Assembly: GCF_958295425.1 (NCBI RefSeq)
Contig: NC_081149.1
Span: 8,871,654-8,935,653 of the forward strand
Length of the DNA stretch: 64,000 bases
Direction of reading: 5' to 3'
Source of the DNA: Solea solea
Taxonomy: Eukaryota > Chordata > Actinopteri > Pleuronectiformes > Soleidae
The notes under the pieces were generated by a model. That model made no database searches. It was given only the letters and a program-made list of their open reading frames with translations, and was not told where the DNA came from. The translations under genes were made by a program, and so were the position numbers. Positions 1-10,344 of the stretch are shown here, in pieces. Numbering within the stretch: position 1 is the first letter of the stretch; the number at the start of each line of letters is the position of its first letter.

Positions 1-699
1 ATGACCCTAAGGTCATAATATCACTCTGACCTCTAAAAGGGAAGATTATTTCCCCTTCTGTGTTGTTGTTGTTTTTTTTGTTTTGTTTTTCTATAACGTG
101 ATGTTTTCTTGGAAAAACTTGGTAACTCAATGACTAATCCCTTTGGCTTTCTGTATCTTTACATTATGGTGTTTTCTCCAGATGCATTACATAATCAGGC
201 ATATGGCAAGAAATACAGATGTATGCAATACTACATGAGGAAATGTATCCTAACAACTGCGTCCACCTACTCATGTTCACATGTGAAGCTTTAATTTTTC
301 AAAGACGGTTTATGTACAGATGACATGGTATGTGCATATGTATTTCTTAAGTACCTTTTAATGCTTTTTCTAAACTACTATTGTAACAGCTGATAAATGC
401 ACTATAATAAAGAGATCTCTATTGTATATGTCCGCACAGGCTTCCCTCATTGGAAAAACTTTGATTTCGTGGCAATTACACGAGACGTAATAATACGATT
501 ATACGAGGCTGGGCTGAAATACGTGTTTCAACTTCAGGTACCTTCGTCTCCTGATATAAATATGAACTCATTCTGGGAGAATAAAAACGATTCATTATCC
601 CAGAACGATTCATACAGTCGTATCGTGCTTGTACACTACAATTAAAAAATTATAATTTAATCTTTAATTCCAGCCAGTTTTACACACCTTAAAAGCTAC
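1..699. other. Intergenic, no gene seen
   Basis: AT-rich sequence without recognisable coding potential; the short open frames lack any family motif. A small inverted repeat (TTCTGGGA / TCCCAGAA) lies near 573-607, and nothing else stands out. Confidence 0.6.
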
Positions 700-785
700 C
701 ATTTAAAGTAGGGGTCTCGAGGGGGGCAGTCAAGTGGGAGGATATCTATATTTGTGACAATATTTCACAGAATTTCACAATAAGT
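700..785 (+). repeat. Remnant of a hAT-like repeat family
   Basis: The stretch shares an internal block (a gatattt-type segment, then aatttcac, then aaGTGTcTGTTG) with the better preserved elements at 6068-6339 and 9513-9826, and it starts with a degraded 'aggggtctcga' terminus. I read it as an old 5' fragment of the same family. The match is by eye only. Confidence 0.4.
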
Positions 786-789
786 GTCT

Positions 790-1330
790 GTTGACACGGA
801 ATAAATATTTATTTAATACAAAATCTATTACTTCAAAAACATCTAGCAGTAACTATCAGTGTTCAAATACTTTGTTACTGTACTTGAGTACAAAATTGAC
901 AGATCTGTACTGTATCTCTAGATATCTTTGTTACTACCAAATAAAAATCAGAAGAACAGTTGGAAATGGTCTGTATTTATAAACCACTTTTCTGTCTTGA
1001 TGTGGCAGTTTTGCAATTCGCACGGTGCGACATAGGGTTAAGTGTCTTGCTCAAGGACATATATAGGCTGGCAGAGCTGGAAATTGAACCCACAGCCCTA
1101 CAGTTGAAAGACAACTGGCCCTACCACTGAGCTACCATGTCTCGATCTGAACACCTCCCCTTTTTTTGTAATACTTTTACTTCTGAAACGTAAGAACATT
1201 TTATATCAGAAAATTACTTTTGATACGTACAGTAAATGTCATATACTTTAAGACTTTTACTTCTAGTGAAGTAATTTTCTGGTAAGATACCTTTTAGATA
1301 CTTTATACAAGACTGCTCATTATGTCTTGA
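790..1330. repeat. 'tacttttactt' teleost repeat, interrupted by a SINE
   Basis: Blocks on both sides of 1024-1141 are rich in 'tactttgttactgtacttgag' and 'tacttttacttctg' motifs. These are characteristic of a very common teleost interspersed repeat built from imperfect copies of TACTTTTACTT. A reverse-orientation fragment lies at 4095-4280. The SINE in the middle may have inserted into it. The superfamily is not known to me. Confidence 0.45.
1024..1141 (-). mobile_element. tRNA-derived SINE fragment
   Basis: Read on the minus strand it begins GGTAGCTCAGTGGTAGGGCC, which resembles a tRNA A-box region. It continues with a 'tgtgggttcaattt'-like B-box block and then 'tgtccttgagcaagacac'. Further copies are at 9278-9512, 55580-55747 and, more degraded, 55070-55245. 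It is a 5'-end fragment and not a functional tRNA. Confidence 0.6.
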
Positions 1331-1932
1331 TATTATAGATTTTTTTTTATTGCCAGTCAAAGGCATATAAAACCTCATCAGCCACTTCACGTATGTTTAA
1401 TGCCTCTGGCGTCGTCAAAGGTGTGACAGGTGTCACAAATGTGCTCTGCCTCTCCGGAGCATATTTTCCTTCCCGGTGAAATGTATGAAACACGACACTG
1501 TCACCATCTTCAGTGTGTTCCCCGTCAGTCAGCTGTACACTCGTCTGTCCTCCTGAGGTTATTTTTCACAACGCCACATCATGATGTTCTGCAGAGCTCT
1601 GTCACTGACAGCATGGCAAATCCAAAAGCGTGTTTAAGTTCTTGCACACCACATCTTGACATCCGGTGTGAAGATTTCTCTTGCCAGCGCTCACTCCCAG
1701 AAAGAATGTCAGTCTCTCTCAGTGTGCAACCAGGGAGAAGAAATTATTAAAAAAAAAGCACTGCTGATGAAATAATCATAATGATTTAATTAGTTTCCTT
1801 GATGTTAATTGCAGTTTGTAAAAACACAGACGATACACCTGAAGGTTGCCATTGTCAGGTGGAATCAGTAATCATGTTTGCTGTAATAAATATTTAAGCC
1901 TCACAAACAAAGAGGTGTGTAAAAAAAATACA
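1331..1932. other. Intergenic, nothing recognised
   Basis: No repeat family or conserved coding frame recognised. The open stretch at 1430-1750 has no motif, and I regard it as chance. Confidence 0.5.
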
Positions 1933-2608
1933 CCAAGGTTATAATAGTTACGGATATGGGTTTCATTTAGTTTTGACTTTTTGTTTTTAAATTCAGTTCT
2001 AATTAGTTGTGAGAGTGGGTTTGCTAGTTTTTATTTGTTTGTTAATGCTTACTTTTGTTTAGTTTTGATTAGTATTCGTGTAAGTTTTAGTTTATTTTGT
2101 AATATGGAGTATTTGCCAGGTTTTAAAAATGTATTTAGGACAAATGAACAACCATCACTGAATCAAATATAACAGTCTTCAAGAAATTAGAGAAATCAAG
2201 AAAACATAAATAATAATAAATAACCCTCATGAGACACATCTACTAACAACATAACAAATGTTGTGTTTAACTTGCATAGCTGTACTGTATGTCCCACATT
2301 GTAATCTAAAAACAAATTCAACACATTTTAACAGAATGAACCTTTCAAAATTGCCGGCAGAGAATAAAAATAAATACACCTAATTTAAACCCAAAAGGAT
2401 TATGTATGAAATTAATTTACGAAGACGATAACTAAGCACATTTCCGCTACAATTTTAGTTAGTTTTGTAAACACACAATTCAGTTTAAGTGAGTTATTGT
2501 TTTTTTTTTTTTTTTTTTTTAAACTAGTTTTTATTTTTATGTCAGTTAACGAAAATGTTTTGTTCAATTTTAGTTTTCGTTAGTTTTCCTTAACTATAAT
2601 AACCTTGG
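1933..2608. mobile_element. 676-bp non-autonomous TIR DNA transposon
   Basis: The ends form a terminal inverted repeat of about 23 bp: CCAAGGTTATAATAGTTACG at 1933 against the reverse complement of the 3' end, CCAAGGTTATTATAGTTAAG, ending at 2608. The interior is AT-rich and repetitive, with multiple 'tttagttttgattagt' and 'ttagttttcgttagttt' blocks and a T20 tract near 2501-2520, and has no transposase. I know this type as a common teleost MITE-like family but cannot assign its superfamily. No clear target duplication is visible. Confidence 0.75.
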
Positions 2609-3120
2609 ACCGCACTAATGTTACCATTGTTACCATATAGATTAATACCAGATGCCTTTCATATACCAGATTTGTGTGGTACTGGTCAAGCAGCACGATA
2701 TGAAAAGTTGAATTATTATATTCTCTATTTTCAGTTTTGATAATATTCCATCGCTGTGTTGTCGAGCTGGTTTTCAGACAACACTGCGCACTGACTGCTT
2801 TATTTTCACTGTTTGGTTAATCACTTCCTTTCTTGAATGAATTGATAATGAAAAACAATCTCAAGTTGCATTACAATAATTAATTGTTAGTGTGATATTA
2901 CACGTGTCTTCACACTGGTACGAACAGCTACAGGAGGCAAACCCATCTCTGCACAAGAGAAATGATTAAAACTGACACCTGTGGAAGTCAGAAAATTAAT
3001 TAATAATAAATATTTTAGAGTTGCAGGCTCTGACTGTGACCACTGGAGGGCAGCGGACACTTGAGAACAAATGACAACGACCTGTACTCTGTCCATTCTT
3101 CATTGTATGTGACATATTAG
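2609..3120. other. Intergenic, no gene seen
   Basis: Unique-looking AT-rich DNA. The only signal is a CTCF-like motif at 3040-3054. Confidence 0.5.
3040..3054 (+). promoter_or_regulatory. CTCF-like motif
   Basis: CCACTGGAGGGCAGC matches the vertebrate CTCF core (CCASYAGRKGGCRS) except for a G at the sixth position. It points toward the srcin1 promoter and faces the opposite-strand motif at 9097-9111. This is motif evidence only. Confidence 0.3.
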
Positions 3121-3735
3121 AGATTAAGCACACACTCTGAAAAAGCCCTTTAAAATTGTGGGACCTGGACAAAATGTCCCCACAAGGTCAAATGTCCCCA
3201 CAAGGTCAAATGTCCCCACAAAGATAGTTTTTCTTTTAATGTTTTTTGGACCTCTTATCAGGACGCTGCATTGACATTGACTCCATTCATTCAGTTTGAC
3301 AGCCTAACCACATATATGTATGTATATGTAGCGTTCCTCCTTTTTATAACTTGTGTATTTTTGCAAACACTCATGTCCCGGTGTTTTTGTTTCCCTGATT
3401 GTATTTTCATTTTTTATCCCTTGTAACATCAACCTGCCAAGGGACTACAGGCGGAAAATTAGCTTCAGGCCACAACCGGGCACATTTACATTTTAATGTT
3501 TATTAATATGCATCGTCCGTTTCCTTAAATAGATAAATAGATAAATAAAACAAACAAAAAACAGTTAACCATGTCTAAACCTAACCCTTAACATAATGTC
3601 AGTTCAAATCTTAACCCTAAACTTTTACCAGTTCCTCAGAATGTTCGTGTTCTGCCTCTTTGGACCAGGACCATTTGGACTAAACTGCTCCTAACGAGGC
3701 CAGTGTTTATGCTCGAAAAATAGAGGTAAAAAATA

Positions 3736-3780
<45 letters not shown>
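3120..3780 (+). repeat. CA-tailed repeat family with telomere-like core, plus a second segment
   Basis: The 5' part holds a palindromic 'tgtgggacctggacaaaatgtccccaca' type hairpin and three tandem 18-bp copies of aaatgtccccacaaggtc (about 3173-3223). The 3' part (3560-3780) has aaacctaacccttaac / cttaaccctaaac blocks, then 'gaccaggaccatttgga', then 'cgaggccagtgtttatg', and ends in a CA microsatellite. The same order is seen at 50605-50850 and, inverted, at 13014-13225. Confidence 0.6.
3738..3777 (+). repeat. (CA)n microsatellite, about 20 units
   Basis: Uninterrupted CA dinucleotides at the 3' tail of the preceding interspersed repeat. Confidence 0.97.
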
Positions 3781-4079
3781 TAAACTTAAAATCACGTTGC
3801 TGTGTTTGTTTAATTCGCATTCTGTTACAAATTTGACCCGTTTTTGTTATAATTTACCGAAACACAGTGAAGAGCATTGTGGGGCTTTTATTTGTTTTGA
3901 AGGAAGTCACTTGGACATTGATTTTGAGGTTTTGTCAATTTCATTTACCTTTTGCAATCCCAACTTCTTCTGTTGTTTTTGGGAATGAGACATATATCTC
4001 TCTGTCTGATCACATGACACATTTATCTCTAAAACAAAAAACTATATTTTTTTGGGGGGGGGGGGGTGACGTGGCCCTT

Positions 4080-4290
4080 TAATTGTGTTGTTGTATTTCC
4101 GTAGTAATAGATATTTACAAAGACAGTAAAATACAAAATACTCACTTTAAATGCTGCAGACGATACAATCCCCTACATAAGGTGCTACGTAAATGCAGTG
4201 TGTGTAAAACGTATAATTTTTTTTTAAAATGTCAACTACTCAAGTACAGTATGAGTTACTTATCCTTGTACTTGAGTGGATGTTTTGCGG
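4080..4290 (-). repeat. Reverse copy of the 'tacttttactt' repeat
   Basis: Contains 'aagacagtaaaatac', 'caactactcaagtacagt' and 'cttgtacttgagtgg', matching the blocks at 790-1330. It is short and decayed. A G10 run sits just upstream at 4055-4067. Confidence 0.4.
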
Positions 4291-5094
4291 CAACGTGCAC
4301 TGAGTTCAAATCTGCTCGTCAGCACGTCAAGTCACTCCACAGCTCTCTGGGGATGCATAAAGGGATATTGCAACACGTTGGGCAGAAAGTTTTAGACGAG
4401 ATTGATCACCGATCCACACAGGTACATGTCGCATATTCAGACAATGATGGGAATCATTTTTAAAAGAAGTGCCTCGTCTCTGACAGACCTGAAGCACAAC
4501 TTTAGTGTAATAATGAGACTGATGGTCTCAGCGGCGACACTGCAGGACACACAGTGACAGTGAAGGCAAGGGTATCCCCCCCCACCCTCTCCTCTTTTTC
4601 CACCCTATCTAGTTTTCAGGTGGCCTATTCTCAATAGACTTGTTACCTTGGAAACAGGACCTTATGTATTTATAGAGAGCGACTGAGCAGACATGGAGAA
4701 AGGAGAGCAGGAAACAAGACATGGGCGGATACAGGTTTTTTAACACGCTGGGATTACAAAGAGGCACGATGAAGAAGTCATTCAGTGTTGTCAACGAACG
4801 GGAGGGGATTATTCTTGTTAACCCGGAGCCGCAGATCTAAGGCATTTTCACTTGTTCATTTGACATCATGTTTTCTACAAAACCAAACTCTATCTGTCTA
4901 TGAGGTTCCCCCTGATATTAAGCAAAACCGGAATGGCCTGAAATAATTCAAATAAGATATGTAGAGTCACAGTCTCCATCCACAGCGTGCTCCTCTTGAC
5001 CTTTAGCAGCTGCTCTCTGGGGATCTCTGTGATCCAGAAAATCTCTCCCTGTGTTTTTTATTATCTTCCTTATTTTGCAATGTTATTATTTATT
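4291..5094. other. Intergenic, no gene seen
   Basis: No repeat family or gene recognised. The open frame ending at 4463 lacks family motifs and overlaps repeat sequence at its start. Confidence 0.5.
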
Positions 5095-5235
5095 TGGCAA
5101 ATAATTTACCCTAAATACCCACATTTAAACTAAATCTCAACCTAATTCCAACCTTTAACCAAGTCTTAACCCTACAAAAGTGCTATATTGTTGTGGGGAC
5201 CAGACAAAAATATGTCCCTCATGTAGTGTGTCCAG
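5095..5235 (+). repeat. Partial copy of the CA-tailed repeat family
   Basis: A run of 'ctcaacctaattccaacc' and 'taaccaagtcttaacccta' blocks is followed by 'ttgtggggaccagacaaaaatatgtccc'. This matches the core of the family at 3120-3780 without the CA tail. Confidence 0.5.
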
Positions 5236-5855
5236 GTTATTGGTAATTAATTGCTAAAGGGAACAGTGGAGCGTCTGAAGCTTATATTTACGCCATGCAG
5301 TTTTGTCATATTAGTTATTTTGAATTTTAAATAAAAAGGGTTGTAGTGTAAAATATTATAGTACTGTACAATGCAGTTTAAGTTACACCACCAACCACCT
5401 TTTCATGTGCATGTAAAAATGATTTTTGGCGTGCAGAAGTCACAGAAGGTGCTCAGCAGTGAGCCTGTCGCTGCCGGGGTGGTGTTTTTAAACCCTGACC
5501 ATCCACCCACTCACACCAAAGAAAACAGACTTCACTGCTGACTACTCCTTTTTTTTCTTTTATTATTTATTTATCTTTTTCTTTTCTTTTTTTTACATCA
5601 TCACTGGCCTTTCACATCGCCATGGCAACGCAGGATTTGTCCAGCTGACTGGCAGCAGACCGGTGCTGAGGCCAAGAACTCTTTGATTTCTCAGTACAGA
5701 TGCAGTTGAAGCGACGTGAAAAACAACACGCGTCATACAAATCCATCACCCGAGAAATGTACAAGTGTTTTCCATGCACTTGTGCCCCGCCACAATAAAA
5801 TACACACACGCACAAGGAGATAAGGAAACACTGTCATAAAACAGATCTAATGAAA
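5236..5855. other. Intergenic, no gene seen
   Basis: Contains a T-rich tract at 5548-5595 and no recognisable gene. Confidence 0.5.
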
Positions 5856-5927
5856 TCCAAATAAATAATAATAATGATGATAATAATAATAACAATAATG
5901 ATAATGATAATAATAATAATAAATAAG
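5856..5927 (+). repeat. (TAA)n / (ATGATA) simple repeat
   Basis: Imperfect TAA trinucleotide array with ATGATA and AACAAT interruptions. Confidence 0.9.
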
Positions 5928-5997
5928 CATAATTATAAATGAAATAAAAATAAGTGTAAAGGGAACCTGACTGTACTTGCCCTGACCTGAAGGTTGA

Positions 5998-6066
5998 CGG
6001 TACAAGTCCCTGCCAGGTCAAGGGTGTTGGGTACACCTGAGCTCATTGTTAATTGGTGACTCTAAA
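5998..6066 (+). mobile_element. L2-like LINE 3'-tail fragment
   Basis: Has 'cctgccaggtcaagggtg' followed by 'gttaattggtgactctaaat', which is the block preceding 'gcccgtaggtgtgaatg' in the common teleost L2-like 3' tail. A fuller copy is at 32864-33100. The hAT-like element at 6068 lies immediately downstream and duplicated its last bases. Confidence 0.45.
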
Positions 6067-6067
6067 T

Positions 6068-6339
6068 CAGAGGTCTGAAACTGAAATGACCATGCGGGCC
6101 ACTATCAGGGGACAGGAGAGCGCCAAACCTTAAAATTATATCACTACTTTTCTTTGTGGTATAGCAAAAACGCCATTTGTGGTGATATTTCACACAATTT
6201 CAAAATAAAAGTCTTTGTTTTCGTTGTCAAATGGTATATAGTTCACGATAAAAACAAAACAAAATGTAATTACCATGCAAGATAAATGTATAAATATCAA
6301 AAACACATTAAGCATGAAATCATAAGTTTGACACCTCAG
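6068..6339 (+). mobile_element. Non-autonomous hAT-like element with 8-bp target duplication
   Basis: The 5' end is CAGAGGTCTGAAACT and the reverse-complemented 3' end is CTGAGGTGTCAAACTT. Together they form a TIR of the vertebrate CAG.GGTGTCAAACT hAT type. Flanks are ctctaaat (6060-6067) and ctctaaac (6340-6347), an 8-bp duplication with one mismatch, as expected for hAT transposition. At 272 bp it has no coding capacity. Confidence 0.75.
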
Positions 6340-6347
6340 CTCTAAAC

Positions 6348-6959
6348 TGACCCCAGTGGGTTGTGTCAGGAAGGAAATCTGGCGTAAAAATCTCTGCCAA
6401 ACCACGTGTGCGGATCATCTGCTGTGGCGACTACAAGACAGGGAGAAGCTGAAAGTAACAAACAACAACAACACAAAACCCCATGAAATACTTATAAAGG
6501 AATAAATAAGTACATTAAATCATTTTAAATTAAAAAGCAGACTGAAATGGTCTGCTGTCAACTCTTTACTTTAAATGACAGTTTAAAGCATCTGCAACCT
6601 TTACCTTTGCCCTTCTCCATCCAAATGCATGTAATCTGGACCCATCAAATGAAGATAACATCATGTATAATGTTTTCTATATCGATATACTATATGTAAC
6701 TAACTATATGTAAGGACTATAGTTTGGCGCATTTATGAAATTTAAGAGCTACAAAAACAAAACTGTTGACATCTGTTAGGAGAAAATTAATAAAATAAAA
6801 AGTAACCCACTTTGAAATAAATCATTTTTTGGGGGATTTTATGTAGTTGAAGAAGATAAAAGGGTTTAAAGGAATTGTCATGACACAAACCTGCTAACAT
6901 CACCAGCTTTTATCCATCATATTTAGACAAAACTGCAAGTTGTTGGCTAATAACGCTCT
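6348..6959. other. Intergenic, no gene seen
   Basis: AT-rich, with no recognised repeat or coding signal. Confidence 0.5.
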
Positions 6960-7250
6960 GTCATGTTCTATGTCTGATTGTCATGTTGCCCTTTCTGCTA
7001 GGGAAGAGGTACATGACTTTTCTATCCCTTATCTTATGAGCTGTAGTTTCCTTCTGAACATATTTCATGATGTTCTGTTGTCATTATTTCATTTGTTCAG
7101 CCGTGTTCCGTTGGATCCATGCACTTTTGTGCCATGTCTCATGTTCTGTGGTCATGTTGCCCTCTCTGCTGTGATACTCCACACGTGCCTGACTGATGTT
7201 TTTGGTGGTCCGGCCCTGGCTTCTTTTGGTCAATAAAACCCAGAGTATGT
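6960..7250 (+). repeat. Stretch with an internal duplication, class unknown
   Basis: A block containing 'catgttcta...gtcatgttgccctttctgct' at about 6962-7001 recurs as 'catgttctgtggtcatgttgccctctctgct' at about 7140-7172. It ends with an AATAAA at 7232, resembling the end of a retroelement, but no LTR or primer site was found. Confidence 0.3.
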
Positions 7251-9057
7251 GACCCCACTGGGTGTAGATGTAAGTGTTGTCTGGAAAATAAAAAAAAAAT
7301 GATGTGCCACAAATTAGTGTCATATGAGCTGACGGATCTGAGATCATCCCCAAAAGCTCTCAGCTACATTACCATCTCGGTACATAGTGCCCGTAAGGGA
7401 ATGGTCACACAGCCGTCGCCGTTTGGCCCACACATAGTAGATGGTGCATAATAGCTGGTGACACATTCTGTGTTTAATCCGTTTTTTGGCAGACATTTGT
7501 TATTGTTCTTTGGGAGTTGGCGTGCTGAAACGGTGGCTCATCTGCTCCAGTAAACATTCTTCTCAATTCTTTCCACTAGAAATAAGGTCATAAGTGAATT
7601 AGCAGCTGCAGAATCGCTGCATTAGGTTTAAAGTGGTTGGATGACAAATGTTGGTCATATAACAGGGACAGTCTCATTGCGGTGCATTTAGGTCCCCTCT
7701 CTTCGTAACTCAGTGGATTCTGCTGCTGACTCTTCTGCTCTCCTCTGAGCACTATCATTGTGTAAGTGTTCTGAAGGTGACATATGTAACTGTGCTTATA
7801 TACAGGCTGGGGAGGGAGGGAGGGAGGGGGGGAAGGTTAAGAGATGATTGATGGGCGATGACAGCTACCTCACAGGTACAGTAGGAACATCTCGGCTCCT
7901 GCCTGGTCAGGTCGTCCTGGCGCCCTGCATTCGCGTCACACTGTCATTGACAATCCTCCTGCCCCCCCCAACGCCCCCTCCTGCCCCCACAGAACAACCT
8001 CAGCTGGCTAGTTTCCACTGAAGCGAGGACAGATCTGTTGTGCCACTGAATGTGCCAAAGGATTTCTGGGTCGACGAGTTTGTGCTGCCGAGGTGGAGAG
8101 AAGGCAGGAGGAAAAACCGGACTGACCGGCTTCCTTTTAGCCCTGAAGAGTTGACCAGTAATTTGTTTTAAGACCATGGAATTTTGTAAAATACCTAAAC
8201 ACAGATGCCTCGTCGTGCAACGTCTGTCTCAACGCCAACGTTAAAACAGCAGCTGTAATTTTATTAGCAAACAAAGTGTGCTCGTGAACTGTACAAAGCC
8301 CCTTACTCAGCAAGTTACACCTCTGCAGTGTTCACCCTCCGTCTCGAGGAAAATATACAAACCCTGAGGCAACAACATGCCATTAGGCATTTCCGCTCTG
8401 CTTTTCCACCACTGTTTTCCCAAACAATCAGTGTCAGCGCTGTATGAAAAAAGGTTGTGCAGTAAACTCACAAATCATTGAAATGATCTCACTGACACAA
8501 TTCCAGCATCCTTGGACTGAAGATGTATTAGTCTTGTAGGTTTACTTGCTTTGTGCAAGTGTATAATAAAGCCATGCAGCGGTGGTATAAAAACAAAAGT
8601 CAGAATGTCTTGTTGATGCCAGAGGTCACAGGAAAATGACCTCTGGCAATGATTTGAAACGATAGAAACCAAGGTAGTATTCAGACCAATGATGAAAGCA
8701 CAACAAACCTTGAAATAAATGGGCTACAGCAGCAGCAGAACAACACACTGGGAGTTGCTTTTTTTTGTCCAGTGAGTGTATTTACACTAACATTACTATC
8801 CTCAATTACATAGGCTTTTACCAAACCACATTTAACTGTTATTAACATTCGTATACCAATACTACATCAAATATGGTAATGAGCTATTTCATAGATTTGT
8901 GCAGGGCAGTACCACCAGAAATCCTGAGGGGGCAGTGTAGTGAATAGTGCAGCCACAGGTTAAGAGGAAGACATGTCAACAGTGGCTTCGGCTACTGTAC
9001 ATTTGTCTCTTTCTAAACAGGACAAAATGAAGTTATCGCCACCATCGACTGTGCATT
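7251..9057. other. Intergenic, no gene seen
   Basis: Mostly unique-looking DNA. It includes a (GGGA)-rich purine tract at about 7810-7834 and C-rich tracts near 7960-7990. No exon with convincing splice signals or coding bias was recognised on either strand. Confidence 0.5.
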
Positions 9058-9090
9058 TGTTGTTATTGTTGTTGTTGTTGTTGTTGTTGT
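9058..9090 (+). repeat. (TGT)n microsatellite
   Basis: About 11 TTG/TGT units with one ATT interruption. Confidence 0.95.
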
Positions 9091-9096
9091 CAGACA

Positions 9097-9111
9097 GCTG
9101 CCCTCTAGTGG
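9097..9111 (-). promoter_or_regulatory. CTCF-like motif
   Basis: The minus strand reads CCACTAGAGGGCAGC, an exact match to the CTCF core CCASYAGRKGGCRS. It lies 3.4 kb upstream of the srcin1 start codon and faces the + strand motif at 3040-3054. Occupancy is untested. Confidence 0.4.
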
Positions 9112-9277
9112 ACGTGTTGCTTAACCCAGAGCTAATCATGTGGGTCCTATAGTGACGGCTACATAATTTGGAACAACTCATACATAGAGATTCAGAATCT
9201 GTTTTGTAGGTACTAACATAATACTGGACTAAAGGTGTTTGCTTTGATGGTTTAGCGGCATAAGAAACAGAACAACG

Positions 9278-9512
9278 GTGGATCAGTGGTAGAGTTAGTC
9301 GTCTTCTAACAGGAAGGTTGTGGGCTCCGGTAGTCTACATGCCAATGTGTCCTTGGGCAAGACACATTGCTCCTGACGCCTGTGCCGGCAGCATGTGAAC
9401 GGGTATGAAGAGGTGTGCACACAGTATGTAAAGTAGTAGTAGCAGTATGTAAAGCAGCGTTGAGTGCTCATCAAGACTAGAAAAGCAGTGCATAAATACA
9501 GACCATTTACAT
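9278..9512 (+). mobile_element. tRNA-derived SINE, near full length
   Basis: Starts GGTGGATCAGTGGTAGAG (A-box-like) and continues through 'aaggttgtgggctccggt' (decayed B box) and 'tgtccttgggcaagacac'. It ends with the typical tail 'gttgagtgctcatcaagact', then 'gaaaagcagtgcataaatac', then 'agaccatttacat'. Three minus-strand relatives occur in the window. It is a decayed, non-mobile copy. Confidence 0.75.
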
Positions 9513-9826
9513 CAGGGGTTTCAAATTCAAATGACCTTGGGGCCAATGAGCGTCTTCTCTGGTCAGGAGGGGGCCAGTCAAGTAAAAAAAAAAACAATGT
9601 TCTGTCAGGGTGGGCAATATAAGCTTGAAGATATTCATATTCAAACAAAATTTCATTAAAAAAGTGTTTGTTTTGACCTGGAACGATATGTATATGTATA
9701 TTAAGGATGCAAATTGAATCTATATATGACAAGAAACAAACAGAAACAACTGTTGTTATTAAGTGGCGGGCCACATGAAATTGATTGGCGGGCCACAAGT
9801 GGCCCTCGGGCCGCAAGTTTGACACA
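9513..9826 (+). mobile_element. Non-autonomous hAT-like element abutting the SINE tail
   Basis: Begins CAGGGGTTTCAAATTCAAAT with 'gaccttggggcca'. It ends 'ggcgggccacaagtggccct', then 'cgggccgcaagtttgacac', giving an imperfect TIR of the same type as 6068-6339. The interior shares the gatattcatattcaaac / aaatttcattaaaaaagtg block with that copy. The target duplication is not clear at the 3' end. Confidence 0.65.
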
Positions 9827-10281
9827 GCCAAATGTGACAAAACAAATAACAAATATGATAAATCAGATTCGTCAGGATCCATCGAGATAAGAGCAAATAA
9901 AATGAAATAAACAAACTGCACAATAATAAGCTAAAAGAGGCCGTACATTAAATAGGAGTAGTATACAGTACATATATGAATATATGCATACTGTACATGT
10001 GCAGCAGCTGCAGTACAGAGCAGACATGCAGGGGGTGTGAGTGTCCATGAGGAGATGTGTGCTGCAGCAGGGCCTGAGGCTCGTTTTGATCGTGTAACTG
10101 TGTTTTTGTGCAGAGGTTCCCAAATATGATTTAATGACCCCGGATTCATTCATGGCACACGTTCTGACCTTATCGCGAGGTGTCTTGTAAATTCCCCTCA
10201 CAGTAACTTCGAAATGGAGTAAACGGAGGAATCACTTTGTGCTCTTGTGGGGGTTTGTCAGCTTGTTTTTGTCTCTTACAG
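9827..10281. other. Intergenic, no gene seen
   Basis: No repeat or gene recognised. The open minus-strand frames crossing 9295-9921 run through a SINE and a hAT-like element and are not genes. Confidence 0.5.
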
Positions 10282-10338
10282 GTGGACAGACCCACGCACT
10301 CCCTGACTTCAAAGATGGACGTGATGGACAGGAACAGT
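10282..10338 (+). other. Candidate 57-nt exon, unidentified
   Basis: It is preceded by a good polypyrimidine tract and acceptor (gtttttgtctcttacag, ending 10281) and followed by a consensus donor GTGAGT (10339-10344). The 57 nt equal 19 codons and stay open in two forward frames; one reads VDRPTHSLTSKMDVMDRNS and contains two ATG codons. It could be an exon of an upstream + strand gene, an alternative 5' exon of srcin1, or chance. I do not recognise the peptide. Confidence 0.25.
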
Positions 10339-10344
10339 GTGAGT

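Noticed and set aside
3560..3640. Interstitial telomere repeat
   Set aside because: The TTAACCC-like strings are irregular and occur at the same place in several copies of an interspersed repeat.
7225..7240. Polyadenylation signal of an upstream gene
   Set aside because: An AATAAA alone, with no upstream coding exon or downstream GT-rich element clearly placed.
9278..9350. tRNA gene
   Set aside because: The A- and B-box-like blocks sit in a SINE, there is no cloverleaf, and the unit recurs in the window.
9295..9921. 208-codon open frame on the minus strand
   Set aside because: It runs through the SINE and the hAT-like element, and the peptide has no domain.
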